A DNA stretch of 64,000 nucleotides, taken from positions 1 to 64,000 of the forward strand of contig JAQFVV010013394.1 of NCBI GenBank assembly GCA_028023455.1, read 5' to 3'. Every line of letters starts with the position of its first letter. Position 1 is the stretch's first letter. Below, piece by piece: positions 11,331 to 31,518 of the stretch. This stretch comes from Epiperipatus broadwayi. Its lineage: Eukaryota; Onychophora; Udeonychophora; Euonychophora; Peripatidae. Under the pieces are notes generated by a model. It had not been told where the DNA came from. It saw only the letters and a program-made list of their open reading frames with translations, and did not search any database. Position numbers and translations under genes: made by a program.

Positions 11331-13160
11331 CATGAATAGTTGATCTTCCCTGGACCTTCTTCATAAAAAAGTATTCTGCTCATTGGTGAATCCAGTATGT
11401 CTGTTCTACACTGGGCCCAACCATATTTGTGTAAGCAGTGCCCTAAAAGGGGGTTTTATATTTCATTTTTGTCCAGAAACATGATGCTATATTTTTTTTA
11501 TTTCTCCTTTATGGTAACATCACTTCTTAAATTATTATTAATTTTTTGCTTCATGACCTAGTTTTAATGTTGTCATATTATAATTGCACTCTGCTCCAAT
11601 ATGTATAAATAAATTCCAAATATTACTAACTTCATTAATTAATAATATTATATTAGTCTTGTTATACGATCACATTGTCATAATTTGTTATTTCTGTATT
11701 TTAAGAGTATATGCCTCAGAGAAAATAAAGTGTTCTTACTTCTAAATGTGAATTTAAAAAAATAACTATAAATAGTTTGTCTCATAACCAAAGGTAATTT
11801 CAAAATGTATTTTTATTATTTTCATGACCACAATGGCATGAAAATAGTTTTATTATATATGTAATGAATCCCAGAATGCTCCCTGAAAGTATATGCTAGT
11901 CACCATGTTTCAAAACCATAGATAAAGGTGTTATAGAGCAATGTTATGGAATCTTTTATAATAAATGATTGTATTGTCTAACTTATTAGAGTTTGTTTGA
12001 ATTACATTTTCTCCACTTCCACATGTCCATCCATGAGTTGCTTTTTTATCAAATTTATGAAAGAGTTCAAACCCCTGTTAATTATTTAAATACATGTCAT
12101 GATTCTTAATTTCTCTAATACCTATTTTAGTTAAGTCTTGACATAATTAATATGCAGGTCTCATTGTCTTCTCCACTCTGATAGTGGGTTGGACTTAAGA
12201 ATAATTACTGGTGTGCCATTACATTATTTATTAGGGCTTTGATCTGAGGCTTAGTGAATGGGTTCAAATCCAGGTTGGTCCCTGAACTAAATCTCAGGCT
12301 TGACCCAGTTTGAAGTACATTTTTTGAGTTCCAGCTTATGTTAGATGGATCAACATGTTTTGACTGGTACAATATATATTTCAATATTTCTGTTTTTTTT
12401 AAATAACAATATTCATCTTAATTCAAAATTTCTCACTGATGAAATACATAAACTAGAAACTACTATGTGGAAAATTTTGATATTGTTTTAACAGCTTGGC
12501 AACATAGAGTAAAGGTGACCATGTAATGTTTTAATATTGAAACATCACTGAAATAAATAAATGCTAAATGGAAAAAAAAAAGATTTAGCATGGAAAATAT
12601 CAATTAATATAATGTCATCATACTTTCAAAACTATTTTATTGGGATATGTGATGATTAAAATAATCATAATTAGAGAAAATAATTTGACACATACCCAAA
12701 AAATGTCATTTATTAAACTTAAGTAATAACCTGTATATTTATACTTTACGTTTGTCCAATATAATAATATTGTTGGAAGTGTGAAAGCACGATTTAATAT
12801 TATTATTAAACTTAGTAATTCTTGCATTATCTTTATTTTTATCTTTAAAAAAATAAAATGACGTGACATCCGTTTTTTTTTTTTTATATATTGCATCAGT
12901 TTTCTTGTGTTAGAGTATTATTTTTTTACTAGAAAAATTTAAAATCTAATAAAACGTGAAGATATTTTTATTCGAATATAAACGTGTCGTTCTTATTGTT
13001 CTCCTGAGAATAACTGCTTAACAAAACAACAGTCTCCAGACTCTGTAATTTTTTTTAGATGCTGAAAATTTTTAGTTCTAGTCAATCAAATTAATTTCTT
13101 TAAATAAAGACTTCTGATAACTTCATTAAATCATATAAATGAAATAATATATATATAAAC
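11331..13160. other. unassigned DNA
   Basis: No coding frame or structured element is supported. A tRNA B-box-like string GGTTCAAATCC at about 12262 lacks a pairing T-stem and a properly spaced A box, so it is not called a tRNA or SINE. Confidence 0.45.
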
Positions 13161-13400
13161 TTTTCTATTATCAACCTATCTGTTTATTTATTTATTCAAC
13201 CGCCTATCAATTTATATTTCTGTTTATTTTGCCAATCTATATTTCTAGCTATGTATCTATTTATCCATGCTATCTATTTGTATATCCATCTACATATATT
13301 TATTATTATCTATCTCTATACAAATTTATTTCTCAATATGACTACACATTTATAAATCTAGTCATTTATCCATATCTATATTCTATAAATCATCTATTGT
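13161..13400. repeat. degenerate TATC/TTTA tetranucleotide tract
   Basis: Pyrimidine-rich, loosely periodic TATC, TTTA and TATT units. It is the source of a spurious open frame rich in Tyr and Ser. It looks like an old (ATCT)n microsatellite. Confidence 0.6.
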
Positions 13401-16400
13401 TATTATCAGTTTTGAGCATCATAAACTCAGCTATATCTTCTCAATCTGGAGATTGGTATATAATCGCTGTTATTAATATGCAAAACACAGATTTACATAT
13501 TCCATTAGTTTGAATGTTGTATGCTATTGGATGCTGTTTGGTTATTTATTAATGATGTTGATATGATAGTGATAAATCATGCCTACTTGATTTTTCTGAT
13601 CAGATTAATACTTCGAGGGACTAAACCATGTTCATATTCCTATCATGATCTAACTTAATCTTACTGGATAGATGTTATTTTGTCATTTTACATAAGTATT
13701 TATGCTGCTTTATTTTTGTTTAAATGTTGGTTTTGGTTTCACTGTAGTATATAGCATTGCTGCAAATTCATACATTCGAGAGCATATATTATTTATACAA
13801 AATTTCTTTGTTGTTTTGTCTTTAGTGTTATTTATTAATATATTTAAATTAATGTGGTAGATGTTGATACTGATTATAGAAGTTCTGAATAGGAATTAGC
13901 GGAAGACATTATCACACTTATAGATATAATTAAAAAAGACACAAAACAAAATAAATATATTCAAATAAGATTAAAACATAAATTGGACATACCATTGTGA
14001 ATTCACAAATGAGACAATTCTCACATAATATGTTGTGAAAAAAATAAATCCTATGTATTTTTTCAGATGTAAAATTCATAAAGTAACTTTTTATTTTTGA
14101 TATTTTTCAACAACATGATTATGCAAATCATAAGACTCAACAAATGAAGGAAGTCAAAGAATTTGTGCAGACAACTGAAAGAAATACTTATTATTAAATA
14201 TTAAAAAATAAATATTGTAATTTTAATCTTGATTGAAATGGATCTGAAAAAAAGTATAGAAAATTCTCAACTTTGAAGCAAAAAATAGATGTAAAAATTT
14301 CAACTATCTAATAATCTGAAACAGATTTAAAAATATAATATAAGAACATAGATTTGACAATAGTGCAGACAGTTTACAATGTGAATCACAGATTAACTGC
14401 AATGCAACATATGGGTTTTGAAATATGAAATTAATAATTTTAAAATGAATATGATTCAAAGTGGAATTTCTTGTAGATAAATGATTAATGATATTTAGTA
14501 GTAGATGACCATTTAATTTATAGATTCCATTAAAGTCTGCATAATGTGTAATATACTTATGGACAATCTGTGATAACATTACATTGTATGCTTGGATGTT
14601 TGATATGTATATTAAAAATAATAATCAATGAGAAATAAATCAAAGAGAACATTTCAAAACAATAGTAATACAATGAGAAAACTCTGTTTGCAAAATAGGC
14701 TTTAATAATGGTTTATCTCATATTCTCTTGGAAAATATTTGAATTCAAAATAGTTACCTCTCCTAGCAACCATACTCAAAAATAAACCACATTTTTTAAT
14801 TTGTTTCATAATTCAAAGTATAGTCAAGCATATTTAACTGTAATCAGATTTCAAAAGGATGCAATTATAATTTTATAGTCTCAAAAAAAATCTGTGACAG
14901 TGTTATCTATAGTGCACCGAGACAGAAACAAAATGCATCTTGGGGGTCATTTGTCTTTTATTGTATCTTTATTTATATCAATTTGAAAAGAATTGGAAAA
15001 GCGTGGAGGTGTTTATTATATCTTTAAAATTGTACTTTATTATAATAAAGCAAAAGGCACTGTGGACACCAAGAACAAGTAAAAAAAAATAATTAAAAGA
15101 ATGAAACATGTTTTACAATGTGATTGAAAGTAACTATAATAAATGCATACATCATAAAATATCTTTAAATGACAATAAAAATTAGAAGAAATTTGATAAA
15201 TAAGTTGGAAAATCGTCATTAGAATGCCAAAAAAAAAAGCAAAATAGTAAAACAACAACAAAAAACAAAAAGACTCAGCTTGAAGAATGAACATTTGTGC
15301 AAAAAATATTTTTCTAATTTCTGTCCTAAAAAAACAGAAAAAAATAGACAAAAATTTAATACTTATATAAGTAGCCTAAAAACGATTTACTCACTGACGA
15401 AGAAGCTTCCAAATAAACAAAACAAATTCCGCTTAAAACTATTAAATGGGCCAGGGTTTGCCCTCATATTCATGGCCAAGTCTAAAACCTTAGTACATGT
15501 GCCTTGAGAGCTTAATTTTAGCAAGGGAGACCTGTACAAATCATAATGCAAATTTTTAACTTTATGAAGATAAGAGGGACACTCTTATCTCTAACCTATT
15601 TTTCTTAATTATCTAGGCAAATCTAAAGCATTTTGATTTGACAGAATAAATTCTTCACTGATTAAGTCCACTATTTCTATTAAACATTAACATTATAAAG
15701 TCAAATCTTGCATTATGATTTGTAGAGGTCTTTCTTTCTAAAATTAAGCACTCAAGGTGCATGCACTAATGTGTTAGCCTTATATAAGTATTACGTGCTG
15801 ACATCATGCTTAATAAGAATTAATATTTACCAAAATTTAATAAAAAATGTACAAGAGAACATTCATGCATATTATGCTATAAATGAATGAAGTAAATGTT
15901 TCATTTTTACTCATAATATATTAATTCTATCATTCATTTTTGATAAATTAAATTTATTTGATATAATTTTTTTGATTATATACAAACTTATAAAATGAAT
16001 ATATGTGAACTTTATATTGGGGAACTATTGAATATAATTAATAAAAAAAGATATTTTGCAGAAAACCAAGGATCAAATCTTAGAGAGGGGGCGATAAAAA
16101 AAACCAAATTATATAAAACTGAACAATATATTCTTCAACTTACTGGGATAATTTTTTTTTTGGGGGGGGTGTGTTAGATTCATCCTCTTATTAACGAATT
16201 GTCTTAAAAACACCCTAAAGGTTTGCATAGTTTATTGTTTTTTATTAAGAAAATGGTATATACTGGAACGTTACAATTAGAAATTATGTGAAGTATATGA
16301 AAAATAATATATTTTTTGCATAAGTTTTAAAAGACAATATTGCAAAATTTGAAGTAAAGATAAAAATAGATCAACATGTTCTATAAGAAGTTGTAGTTTT

Positions 16401-16897
16401 GCTCATATATTGGTCTGTATATTCAAAGAAAACTCATGTTCAGTTTAATATTTTTTCATTTTAACTTTTTATTTTTTCCTCTTGAAATTGGAATATACAC
16501 TTGTTTACTAATAGCTGTAATATAATTATAATTTATCAGAAACATTATTTTAGTTTTTTTTCACTTTAATTTAGCAATAATTTGTTCTTTTTGCTTTTCT
16601 TCAGCTTTGCCAGAGATTGGATTAAAGAAAAGAAAATTTAACAATATGATACGTGTAAATAGTTCTTACATATTAGACCTGCTGCTCATATTTGTGATGC
16701 AGAATGCCAACCTTAATTCAATTGGGATGGAGAGAGTGTTTACTAAGAAGAAATGTAGTAGTTGTGTTAATACAGCATTTTGCCTTAGAAAACATCACCC
16801 TTCCCCTCACTGGAAAAAGGTATGGCATTCTGCCATATAAACAGAGGCAGCATCAAAATAAATAATTTTGATGCCTTAAATCAAGAAGACAGAAACA
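13401..16897. other. unassigned A/T-rich DNA
   Basis: Several short open frames occur (for example at 16607-16840, preceded by a pyrimidine-rich TTTCTTCAG that resembles a splice acceptor). None resembles a known protein and none is long enough to stand out from chance in such sequence. No repeat family was recognised. Confidence 0.45.
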
Positions 16898-17400
16898 CTC
16901 AGGGTGGTGGGTCATGTGAAAGTCTGTGCTCATACCCTGTCTATTACATATATAGACACAGGTATATATAAGCCTGTGTATTTCAGCTATTACATATTAG
17001 AGATGTCGGCCCATCCCTTGCATATGTATTTGGGGTCAGATTGACCTTAGGTCAACATGGGTGTGACAATAATCTCGGCCTCAGGGTGGCCTTTGAGCGT
17101 TCCATCATCAGATTTTCAATTGGATGGACGGTTGAAGAGTTGCAGTGTGGAGTGGATTGAAGCCTGTCCAATAAAGTAGGAGGATTTGCTATCTTAATAT
17201 ATATCTGAGCACTTGTAGCATATATGTGTAGAGATGGTAATCTGGACCACCTGATGATTGCTGGTTTAGCATGAAATACGTATATTGGTGATTATTTATC
17301 TTTTCGACATATGTGTGTTCAGGTGTATCAGTCTTATGAGATAGTGTGGAGAGTGGTGGGTCATGTGAAAGTCTGTGCTCATACCCTGTCTATTATATAA
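16898..17400 (+). mobile_element. hammerhead repeat (retrozyme-like), copy 1
   Basis: One unit plus about 50 bases of a second. The string GTGGTGGGTCATGTGAAAG and the 45 bases around it occur at 16904 and again at 17353 in the same orientation, giving a 449-base period. The body includes CCATCATCAGATTTTCAATT and the phrase around GAAGCCTGTCCA, also found in the copies at 59-60 and 63 kb. It carries a hammerhead core at 17238-17294. There is no protein frame. More than one unit length per insertion is typical of elements copied from circular or multimeric RNA. No target-site duplication could be found. Confidence 0.7.
17238..17294 (+). ncRNA. type I hammerhead-like ribozyme core
   Basis: In order: TAATC (17238-17242), a TGG bulge, ACCAC, CTGATGA (17251-17257), the stem II hairpin TTGCT-GGTTT-AGCAT, GAA (17273-17275), then ATA-CG-TAT forming stem III. 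The predicted cleavage triplet ATA (17282-17284) is followed by TTGGT and GATTA. TTGGT pairs with ACCAC except at one position, and GATTA pairs with TAATC. Expected cleavage is after 17284. Weak points: the first stem II pair is U-U instead of G-C, and the first stem I pair is C-U in this copy. Confidence 0.62.
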
Positions 17401-20124
17401 AAAAATAAAATTTTGCACGTTGTGGAAATAATAGATTAATAAAAACTGATAATACTAAAATGTAACCATTATAAATAGTTAGAAAAGTGACATTAAAGTG
17501 ATTATTATAATTTCAACACCTGGATCTCTGCGATCAAATTATTTCAATGTTAACTAAAGTATTAACATTTTATTAGGTTTACAAAATTTTTATTTTTAAA
17601 TATATATATATATATGGATAATGGTAAATATAGTATGCAGGTGTTGATGGATGCTGCAGTATCACTAAGTATATTTATTGTCCTGGTCAACCGCTTACTC
17701 CATTAATATGGCGACATGCCGGAATAAAAAGAAATTTAAATACTTTAACATAATATTATTACAGACACAGAAGATACTTATAAAAAAAATTGATTCTTAC
17801 ATATCTTTGGGGATGACTCTAAACCAACCCCTCATGCCACTCCCAGAAGTTAAAACTAATTCTCCTCCTGAAAGTATATGCAATTTCAATTACAATTGGG
17901 CATATATGAATATAAATAATTATTCAAACAAAATTAATGAACAAGTATTCTCATGATAAATAAAGATTTAAGACCTGGTAAGATGATTTCCCATTTGCTA
18001 CCTCAGCCTTCTCTATTTTCAGTTAAAGTCTGGGGATTGGAAAACTCACACAATTAATTAATAATATAATTAGAGAAAGTAAATGACAAAGAGAATAAAA
18101 AATATATGGCGTAGTCACTTTAAAATTGTTATATAAATATTTCATTAGCCCTTTATCCCATACCGTTTATAATATGAATACAAAATTAATATTCCCACAT
18201 TGATTAAATATACAAACAAATATTACACGCTATATAAATCATTTTAACAAACTATACTATAATCGTAAACAAATTCTCGTCAAAGCAATCATTAAACTAA
18301 CTAAAGAAAAATTTATTTCTTAATAAGAAATATGAATTAAATAATTATACGTGAGAGATAGTGATCTGTGGATTATAAACTCACACACGTGCATTAAGCA
18401 AATAAGGAAAAAATAACAAGTTACTTTAAAATATGTGTTTGTGTACGTATGTACATAAGACATATATTTACCAAATATGGATTAAATATAAATAAAATAA
18501 ACACACAAAAATAGTATACCAGTTAAAGTCTCTATGTTTCACCCTTCTATGGGTTTTGGGTGGGCTATACATCTACTGCGGCAAGGGCTGGACTTGACTG
18601 CAGTACAAGTTCATAGAATTGATCATCATCACTTTGGTGTTTGACTCTTGGCGTTTACATTCTGTTGGCATGGCAGTAGAATAGCTGGACGGACATGCTG
18701 AGTGGGCCTCTACTCCATAATCATTCTATATACAGGAAAGTGCTTGATTTGCATCTTTAGGCTGGACAATATATATTACACACTATAAACAGTCTTTTCT
18801 TGTTTTACTAATTATAGATTTATTACTTGTTTCAGTGGCATGCTGCAATTAAACTTCCATCAGCATCAACCGAGTCTATGGTGAAATAATAAGCTCTCTA
18901 ATCATCATTTAGCTTTCCAGGTTGGTTAGATAACTAACATTACTCAACACGACTTAGTAGTCCGATGTTTAAACCATTGGTTATTCACTGGTTAACTGCT
19001 CAAATGGTTATTTGAATGACTGCTGAGTTAGTGTCCGTTGGTTCAGAATCACTAAAGAAGTTTTTAATTATAGTAAATGCCATGGATTAGATAAATCAAA
19101 ATCAGGATGGTTGCTCAAAAGGATGCAAGACTTCGCATGGTTCCATTAACAGCATTAGCTTAACAATAATATTTGACTTAGGCTCCTCATAAGATTTGTC
19201 TTTGAAGAACAAAATGAACTGCTTCTCCCAACTTCGGAATATAACTATCTCTCTACAATACCCCTTCAATTCAGGTATCCCTTCCAAGAAAGAAAAATCA
19301 ATTAATTAATCTTTTTTTGTTTTGTTTTTCTAATTGGTTTAGACGATTCATGAAACATTCCAATGCAATCGCTTAAGTGCCTTAAGAATTTGATTTCCAA
19401 TTAGTTTTTTTTTTTTTTTTTTTTTACATCTCCATTCAGATCACTATAGCACTAATGAAAATTTTAATAAAAGATAACATTTTTTCATTTTTCTTTAGTA
19501 ATTACATTATCACAATCGAAGTTTTAAAAAAAATATATTTCACTTAAATTGGACATTCCTCTCTCCCAGCATTATCGTAAGTTTAATCAAATTCTTTTGT
19601 CCAGTTGAAATTATTTTAGAATGGACAAAAAATCAGAATGCCTTTAGGCTTTTCTTAAATTTAAGATAATGACCCCCTCTCTTGCGCAAATGCAACTGAA
19701 GAGAAAAACAACCATTAAAACTTCGATTTTGAAATTATTTTTAACAGTAATATTTCAAATTTGCCTTTTTACATTGGTGGTAAACACTCAAAAAAATAAA
19801 TTAATATTGAATCACAATTTGTAAAATAAACGCCGTTTCTTTAACAAACAAAAATATTTAAAATTATAAATACATTTTGGCGTTTATTTTTCTTTTTAAA
19901 AAAAATTAAAAAAACACAACTCAAAAATACATATTTTTTAGCCTTTAAATATTGGCTTTAATCGTATATGTGTGTGTGAGATTATGTTATAGCCACAGTT
20001 CTCTCTCTTAATTTATAACAAGTTTGATTATATAAATTGTATACCACCACCCCATTTAATGGCTTTTTACGTTTTTTCGACCATTAATTTGTTTAACGTT
20101 ATCTTGTGCTTGAACTTGCCTGTT

Positions 20125-20129
<5 letters not shown>
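17401..20129. other. unassigned DNA with a G+C-richer patch
   Basis: 18530-18780 is clearly less A/T-rich (CCTTCTATGGGTTTTGGGTGG and following) and could be an old repeat or a former exon, but has no open frame. The rest shows nothing recognisable. The end, GTTACA at 20124-20129, abuts (TA)n and resembles the end of the LTR-like element at 33.8 kb. Confidence 0.45.

Positions 20130-20213
<84 letters not shown>
20130..20213. repeat. (TA)n microsatellite, interrupted
   Basis: Two TA tracts separated by a short TATAATATAAATAT interruption. Confidence 0.95.
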
Positions 20214-20216
<3 letters not shown>

Positions 20217-23200
20217 GTTTAATTAGTTCTTTAAACCCAAAAATGCCTTCAATAGGTCTCTGTAGATAAATATAGAAAGAAGTAATCAGTCAACAAACTT
20301 GGCAAATGGTATGTAGAGGTTTAAACAACATTTTCATTATTGTTGTACATCTAGCTTATCATTGAATGTCTGTCTAGCTGCTTTGCTGGGGGATGAATTA
20401 ATAAGGGAAAAAAGATTGTCTATTAGGAATTTGGAAAACAAAAGTCCAGCCTTTTATGTAGCCATAATTTAAATCTCATATGAATTATATAATGATTATC
20501 GTTAAGTTTAAAGATAATTCAAAATTTAGATTGCTCCATAATACTAATTGACATTCAAATACGATAGTAAAATAATACAATTTTATCAAGGTCTCTTTTA
20601 ATGAAATCGTTAATGTACTTTCTCTGAGTTTAATAGCAAATTCAGATAAAATCGTTTTGTAAATCTTTAAAACCGTAGTAAAGTTATAAAATAAAAATTG
20701 CATTTTCTCTGCTAACTTAAAATACTGTAATTATTTAAAAGCTAAATTGTTGGTGTAATTTCCTATATTAAAGTCGACTTTAAAATTTACAAAACTTAAA
20801 TTTAGTAAATGTTTTAAATGTAAAACTGTACTTATCTGACAAAGTAAGTGGGGGGGATGCATTTAAAAAAAAAACAACAAACATTATATATGCGATATAA
20901 TCTATAAAAAGGCTTCAAAAAGTGTAATTTTATTTCATAATCAGCATCAACATCATCGTTATATGCTTCATTTATATGATTTTAAGCAAATATTGCATAC
21001 AAAATCTAACAACATTTTTGATCTTTTAATATTTTGATTACTTCTTAATAGTCGTTTAATATTTGATAGCCTCTTAATAATTATTAGATTAAATGGGATT
21101 ATAAAAAGTATAAGGCTGGTGCAATGTCTATCCTGTTTAACTGATTAAAATGCTAATCAAAATATTTTATAAATACAAAATTAGAATTTGTAACAGCTGT
21201 TATTGACATGGCAGTACTATCAAAGAATGAGGATGAGCTCTATAAAATGTTGTATGTATGTGACAAAACTAATAATGTGACTTAATAAATATTGACAGAA
21301 CAAAGGAAAACAGTATGACGGTATATTGGATATACAACTATATAACAGATTATTATTTATATCTAATTAGGAAGTTGAAGATATGACATGAAAATTATAA
21401 TCCAATATGGCACAAGAATTATAATCCCCCAATAAAGTAACTTTTAAAGAATAGGAAGTCAGACTGTTGTGCACTAAGATGAAATTGAAGGAAGATTTTT
21501 ATTAATTTGTTAAGTTTATTTCATAAGAAGTAGAATCACAGGAAAAAGGTAAAAAGAAGAGAAAAAATGAAAAATTTTCAGATATTAATTAGAAAGAGAA
21601 TAAAATATATAGGATTAGAAATATAAAAGTGCTTATAAGAATAACTATAAAATTTTCAAAGAAAATCAAAAAAGAAAAAAAAAATACATGAAATTTGAAG
21701 CAAATAAATTCTGATTGAAATAATGATAACTATTATAATAAGTATGAAAAAAAGTAATTTAGATTATAAAGTAGCTACAGAGATTTGGAATATAAAGTAA
21801 GAGTTGAAAAATATAGTTTGGTCTCAATGATGGTAACAGATTTTTGGAGGTATCTCAGATTATACCCCCCCATCCAATATATTGTTACTAAAGTTAATAA
21901 GTTTGTCATATAATGCACAAGGTGATAAAATTTAATTGGTTTAATACTTAATTGACCTCACGATGAGACATCTCTCAGAATATGTAAAAATGTTGTTGTA
22001 ATTTTACTTTAACTCTTCCTCTTGTAGCTATCATTTCAACACCCCATCCCATTGTAATATTCATTTGATAGAAAAAATCAAAACTGAATTAATATTGATT
22101 TAAGTTAAAAAAAAACTAACATGTTCTCATTGTTAAGAAAATTTTTTGCAAACATGCCATCAACTAGTCCATAATTTTGTTGATCAATAGATTCCGGTTT
22201 TTCCATATGAGGGCAGTTGTAAATGAATTTTTAGTCTACTCATTCTTTTGTTAGAATTTGAAAATGAATATATATATTTTCTATACTTTATTATATATTT
22301 ATTGCTATTTTTTATAAATTATTTGTAAAATTCTAGTCTTTTAGAACAATAATGTGATTATATTTAAATTTTATTCAAAAATATTTAGTTTTAAAAGTTA
22401 TGTCAAAATAAATTAATGTAGCAGATTTATTTTTGGTATTTAAAAAAATATGTGAATATAATTTCTCATTTTAAATATAACTTCCATTAGTTAAGTAATC
22501 TAAACAATAACTTTGGGGATTTTGAAAACTGACCTAAATATTTTTTTTCATGTAATATTTTTTATCCACAATATAGTAACCATCCAATAAGACAAGCATT
22601 ATTGTTCTTATTATTCTTAATATGATTTTCAATTTGACATCCCCCATCCCCATATTTGAAAGGTTGAAATAATATTTAAAAACAAAAACAAAAAACAATG
22701 TTTGTTAAAAATATTTTAAATAAATAATTCCAAATTTCAAATACTATAAAAATAATAAAAGTAAATTTGATCAAAATAAAAATTAGAAGCTTAGTTCAAC
22801 AACTTTGAGGAACTCTCAAAAATATGAACCATTAAAAGTTTCAACCTTATAAATTTATTATTAAAATCATTAGATAAATTTGCTTTTAGAAATGGTAGCT
22901 TTAATAGCAATTTTTTTTTTTAATATTAAGTATGCTTATTTTTTTTTTTCAAAAAATAAAAAAAAAGATTAACTTTAGTAAAACTTTCTCAAAAAGTTTA
23001 ATCTTTATTTCTAACTTAAAATGCTTAGGAAGTGTAATACATAGTTTGCAAAAAATTTTTATTTTCCTACAAAACAAGTAAAAGTATTTCATTATCTTTA
23101 ATTCTAATTGCACTGAGCTAGCTTTCAACAAAACACTCCCAGAATCATAATATTGAATAAAGTTATGCAATAAAGGTAATCATACACAACTGACACAATA

Positions 23201-23620
23201 TAATATGTAAATGAAGTACAATATGCAAATAAAGCAAATATATATTTTATTTTGCAGACAATAAATGCCATGCATTTTTTTTTTGGTTGATGAAATGTGT
23301 ATCCTCAGCTACTGCCAGAGCTTCTATATTTTTTCCCTATTATCTCTTTCAGAGCATAGGGTTCTAATGCTTGATTGGAGAAAATGTGTGATCTGCATGA
23401 TCCATAAAGATTACTCTGTATTCAGTCTTTGTGTAGCTCTAGTGTACAAATATTCATGTTGAACAATTCTCAAAGATCTATTTGCTTGAGATTATTTATA
23501 ATAAACAGATACAAAAAGTGTAAGGGCATGCAATTATACAGATCATCTGAGATTCATGTTCCACAGGTATTTTTTCTTTAGTATTGTTCAACAAATTATT
23601 AAGGGAAAATGGCAATCAAA
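20214..23620. other. unassigned A/T-rich DNA
   Basis: No coding frame, structured RNA or known repeat was recognised. Only A-runs and T-runs occur, such as at 22912-22922 and 22938-22950. Confidence 0.45.
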
Positions 23621-26067
<2,447 letters not shown>

Positions 26068-26069
26068 GT

Positions 26070-26145
26070 ACCAATCAGATAAGGAGTTTCTGCCAGTATA
26101 AAAGCTGGATTCAATTGTTGAGGGGGGCTCTCTACAATAAATTTT
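26070..26145 (+). promoter_or_regulatory. promoter-like block (CCAAT and TATA)
   Basis: CCAATCAG at about 26071 lies about 28 bases before GTATAAAAGCTGG (about 26097-26109), a good TATA box. An AATAAA occurs about 25-35 bases further on. The spacing fits a pol II promoter, or the U3/R region of an LTR. No matching second LTR was seen in the window, so the context is unresolved. Confidence 0.4.
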
Positions 26146-26333
26146 AAAAGTCGATTGTGCTATTGAGAAAATAGCTAAGTAAATTTATAAACGCTCTTAA
26201 AATCAGTGTTAAAATCATAAGAGTGTTATTGTATATAATTTTATAATTTTTAAAATGATAAGTATGCAGTAGAAACTTAATAATTCCCTATTGGTCTTCT
26301 CAATATCGAAACTCAATTTACGTACGAATAATC

Positions 26334-26510
26334 ATGGAAACATCACGTATTGTAGAAATATATCAGAAACTTTACGCTAGAAAAGTAACAGACGCTGGAT
26401 TAGTACAGAAAACTATAAGATGGAGAAAAGTAGTATTTTGGACTATAAATAGTGTTAAAAAGTTTAAATTACTATTGTCTATTATAAATAGATATTTAAA
26501 AGAAATATGA
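26334..26510 (+). CDS. small unrecognised ORF, 58 residues
   Basis: ATG at 26334, stop at 26508-26510. The protein begins METSRIVEIYQKLYARK and is basic, with 11 Lys/Arg among its first 45 residues; I do not recognise it. It lies about 230 bases downstream of the CCAAT/TATA block, and its first 40 codons use more varied bases than the surrounding A/T-rich DNA. Downstream, 26722-26859 has a second short open stretch without an early ATG (KIDSYLDILFLKNAQ, then RGRPGQTKSG). They could be remnants of one coding region, for example an LTR-element gag, but this is speculation. Confidence 0.3.
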   Translation: METSRIVEIYQKLYARKVTDAGLVQKTIRWRKVVFWTINSVKKFKLLLSIINRYLKEI

Positions 26511-30424
<3,914 letters not shown>

Positions 30425-30564
30425 TGCAAAACCATAAAACAATACAATGCTAGATTAAATCAAAAGTTTTACCAAAATCCTTACACAACCATGGTTTCAT
30501 CTACTATAAATAGACCTTCTCAAGTGAAAATCAAACTAAAGGAAATAACACACACACACACACT

Positions 30565-30626
<62 letters not shown>

Positions 30627-30994
30627 AACAAACCTTCCCATAATTCATTTCAAACTCCACCTTCCCTTAATATCAAAAGAAGTCTTCATAAGATTGATAG
30701 CCTCAGAATGAGGAAGATTTATCATCAAAGTCTCCTTTATTTTTTTTTAACTCATTCTTTTCATAAAAAAATAACCGAAGCATTGTTAAACAATATTGTA
30801 TGACCTGTATTCAATTCATGAATATATAAAGCTGAGTTAAGATACCTATGTTTAATCCTATTTATATGAACCTTAATCTTTTCATTAAGGCTAAACTTAC
30901 TTTGACCTACACAAAACTTACCTCAACTACATGGAATCTTATAAACAATACCAGGAATAGACCTACTGCCAATAGATTGTTTTGAACCATTAAG
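30425..30994 (-). pseudogene. PLE 3' end, left arm of palindrome (family D)
   Basis: The minus strand encodes a GIY-YIG nuclease segment at about 30720-30965: GIVYKIPC-type start, CGK, VGQSK, SLNE, then NTGH. Downstream on the minus strand comes non-coding 3' sequence. Almost the whole segment is mirrored at 31036-31522. The arm carries an extra (CA)n/(TA)n expansion at 30548-30624 that the right arm has only as a few TA units. Stops interrupt the frame. Confidence 0.8.
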
Positions 30995-31035
30995 GAAGGT
31001 TGCATGAAAAAAAAAGTTCTCATTTGAATTAATTA

Positions 31036-31518
31036 CTTAATGGTTCAAAACAATCTATTGATAGTAGGTCTATTCCTGGTATTGTTTATAAGATTCCATA
31101 TAGTTGTGGTAAGTTTGATGTAGGCCAGAGTAAGTTTAGCCTTAATGAAAGGATTAAGGTTCTTATAAGTAGAGTTAAACATAGGTATCTTAACTCAGAT
31201 TTATATATTCATGAATTGAATACAGGTCATAGAATATTGTTTGAAAAGCTTCAGTTATTTTTTATGAAAAGAATGAGTTAAAGAAAAGAATAAAGGAGAC
31301 TTTGATGATAAATCTTGATTCTGTGGCTATCAATTTTATTAAGGGAAGGTAGAGTTTGAAATGAATTATGGGAAGGTTTGTTTGTTTGTATATATATGTT
31401 ATTTCCTTTACTTTGATTTTCATATGAGAAGGTCTATTTGTAGTAAATGAAACCATGGTTGTGTAAGGATTTTGGTAAAATTTTTGATTTAATCTAGTAT
31501 TGTAATGTTTTGTGGTTT

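Noticed and set aside
12255-12290. tRNA or SINE at GGTTCAAATCC
   Set aside because: The bases around it do not form a T-stem and the A-box-like string is too close.
15394-15420. Hammerhead core at CTGACGAAGAAGCTTCC
   Set aside because: A short hairpin follows but GAAA and a stem I do not.
16607-16840. Exon after a TTTCTTCAG acceptor-like site
   Set aside because: No known domain, no donor or neighbouring exon, and such acceptor strings are frequent in this sequence.
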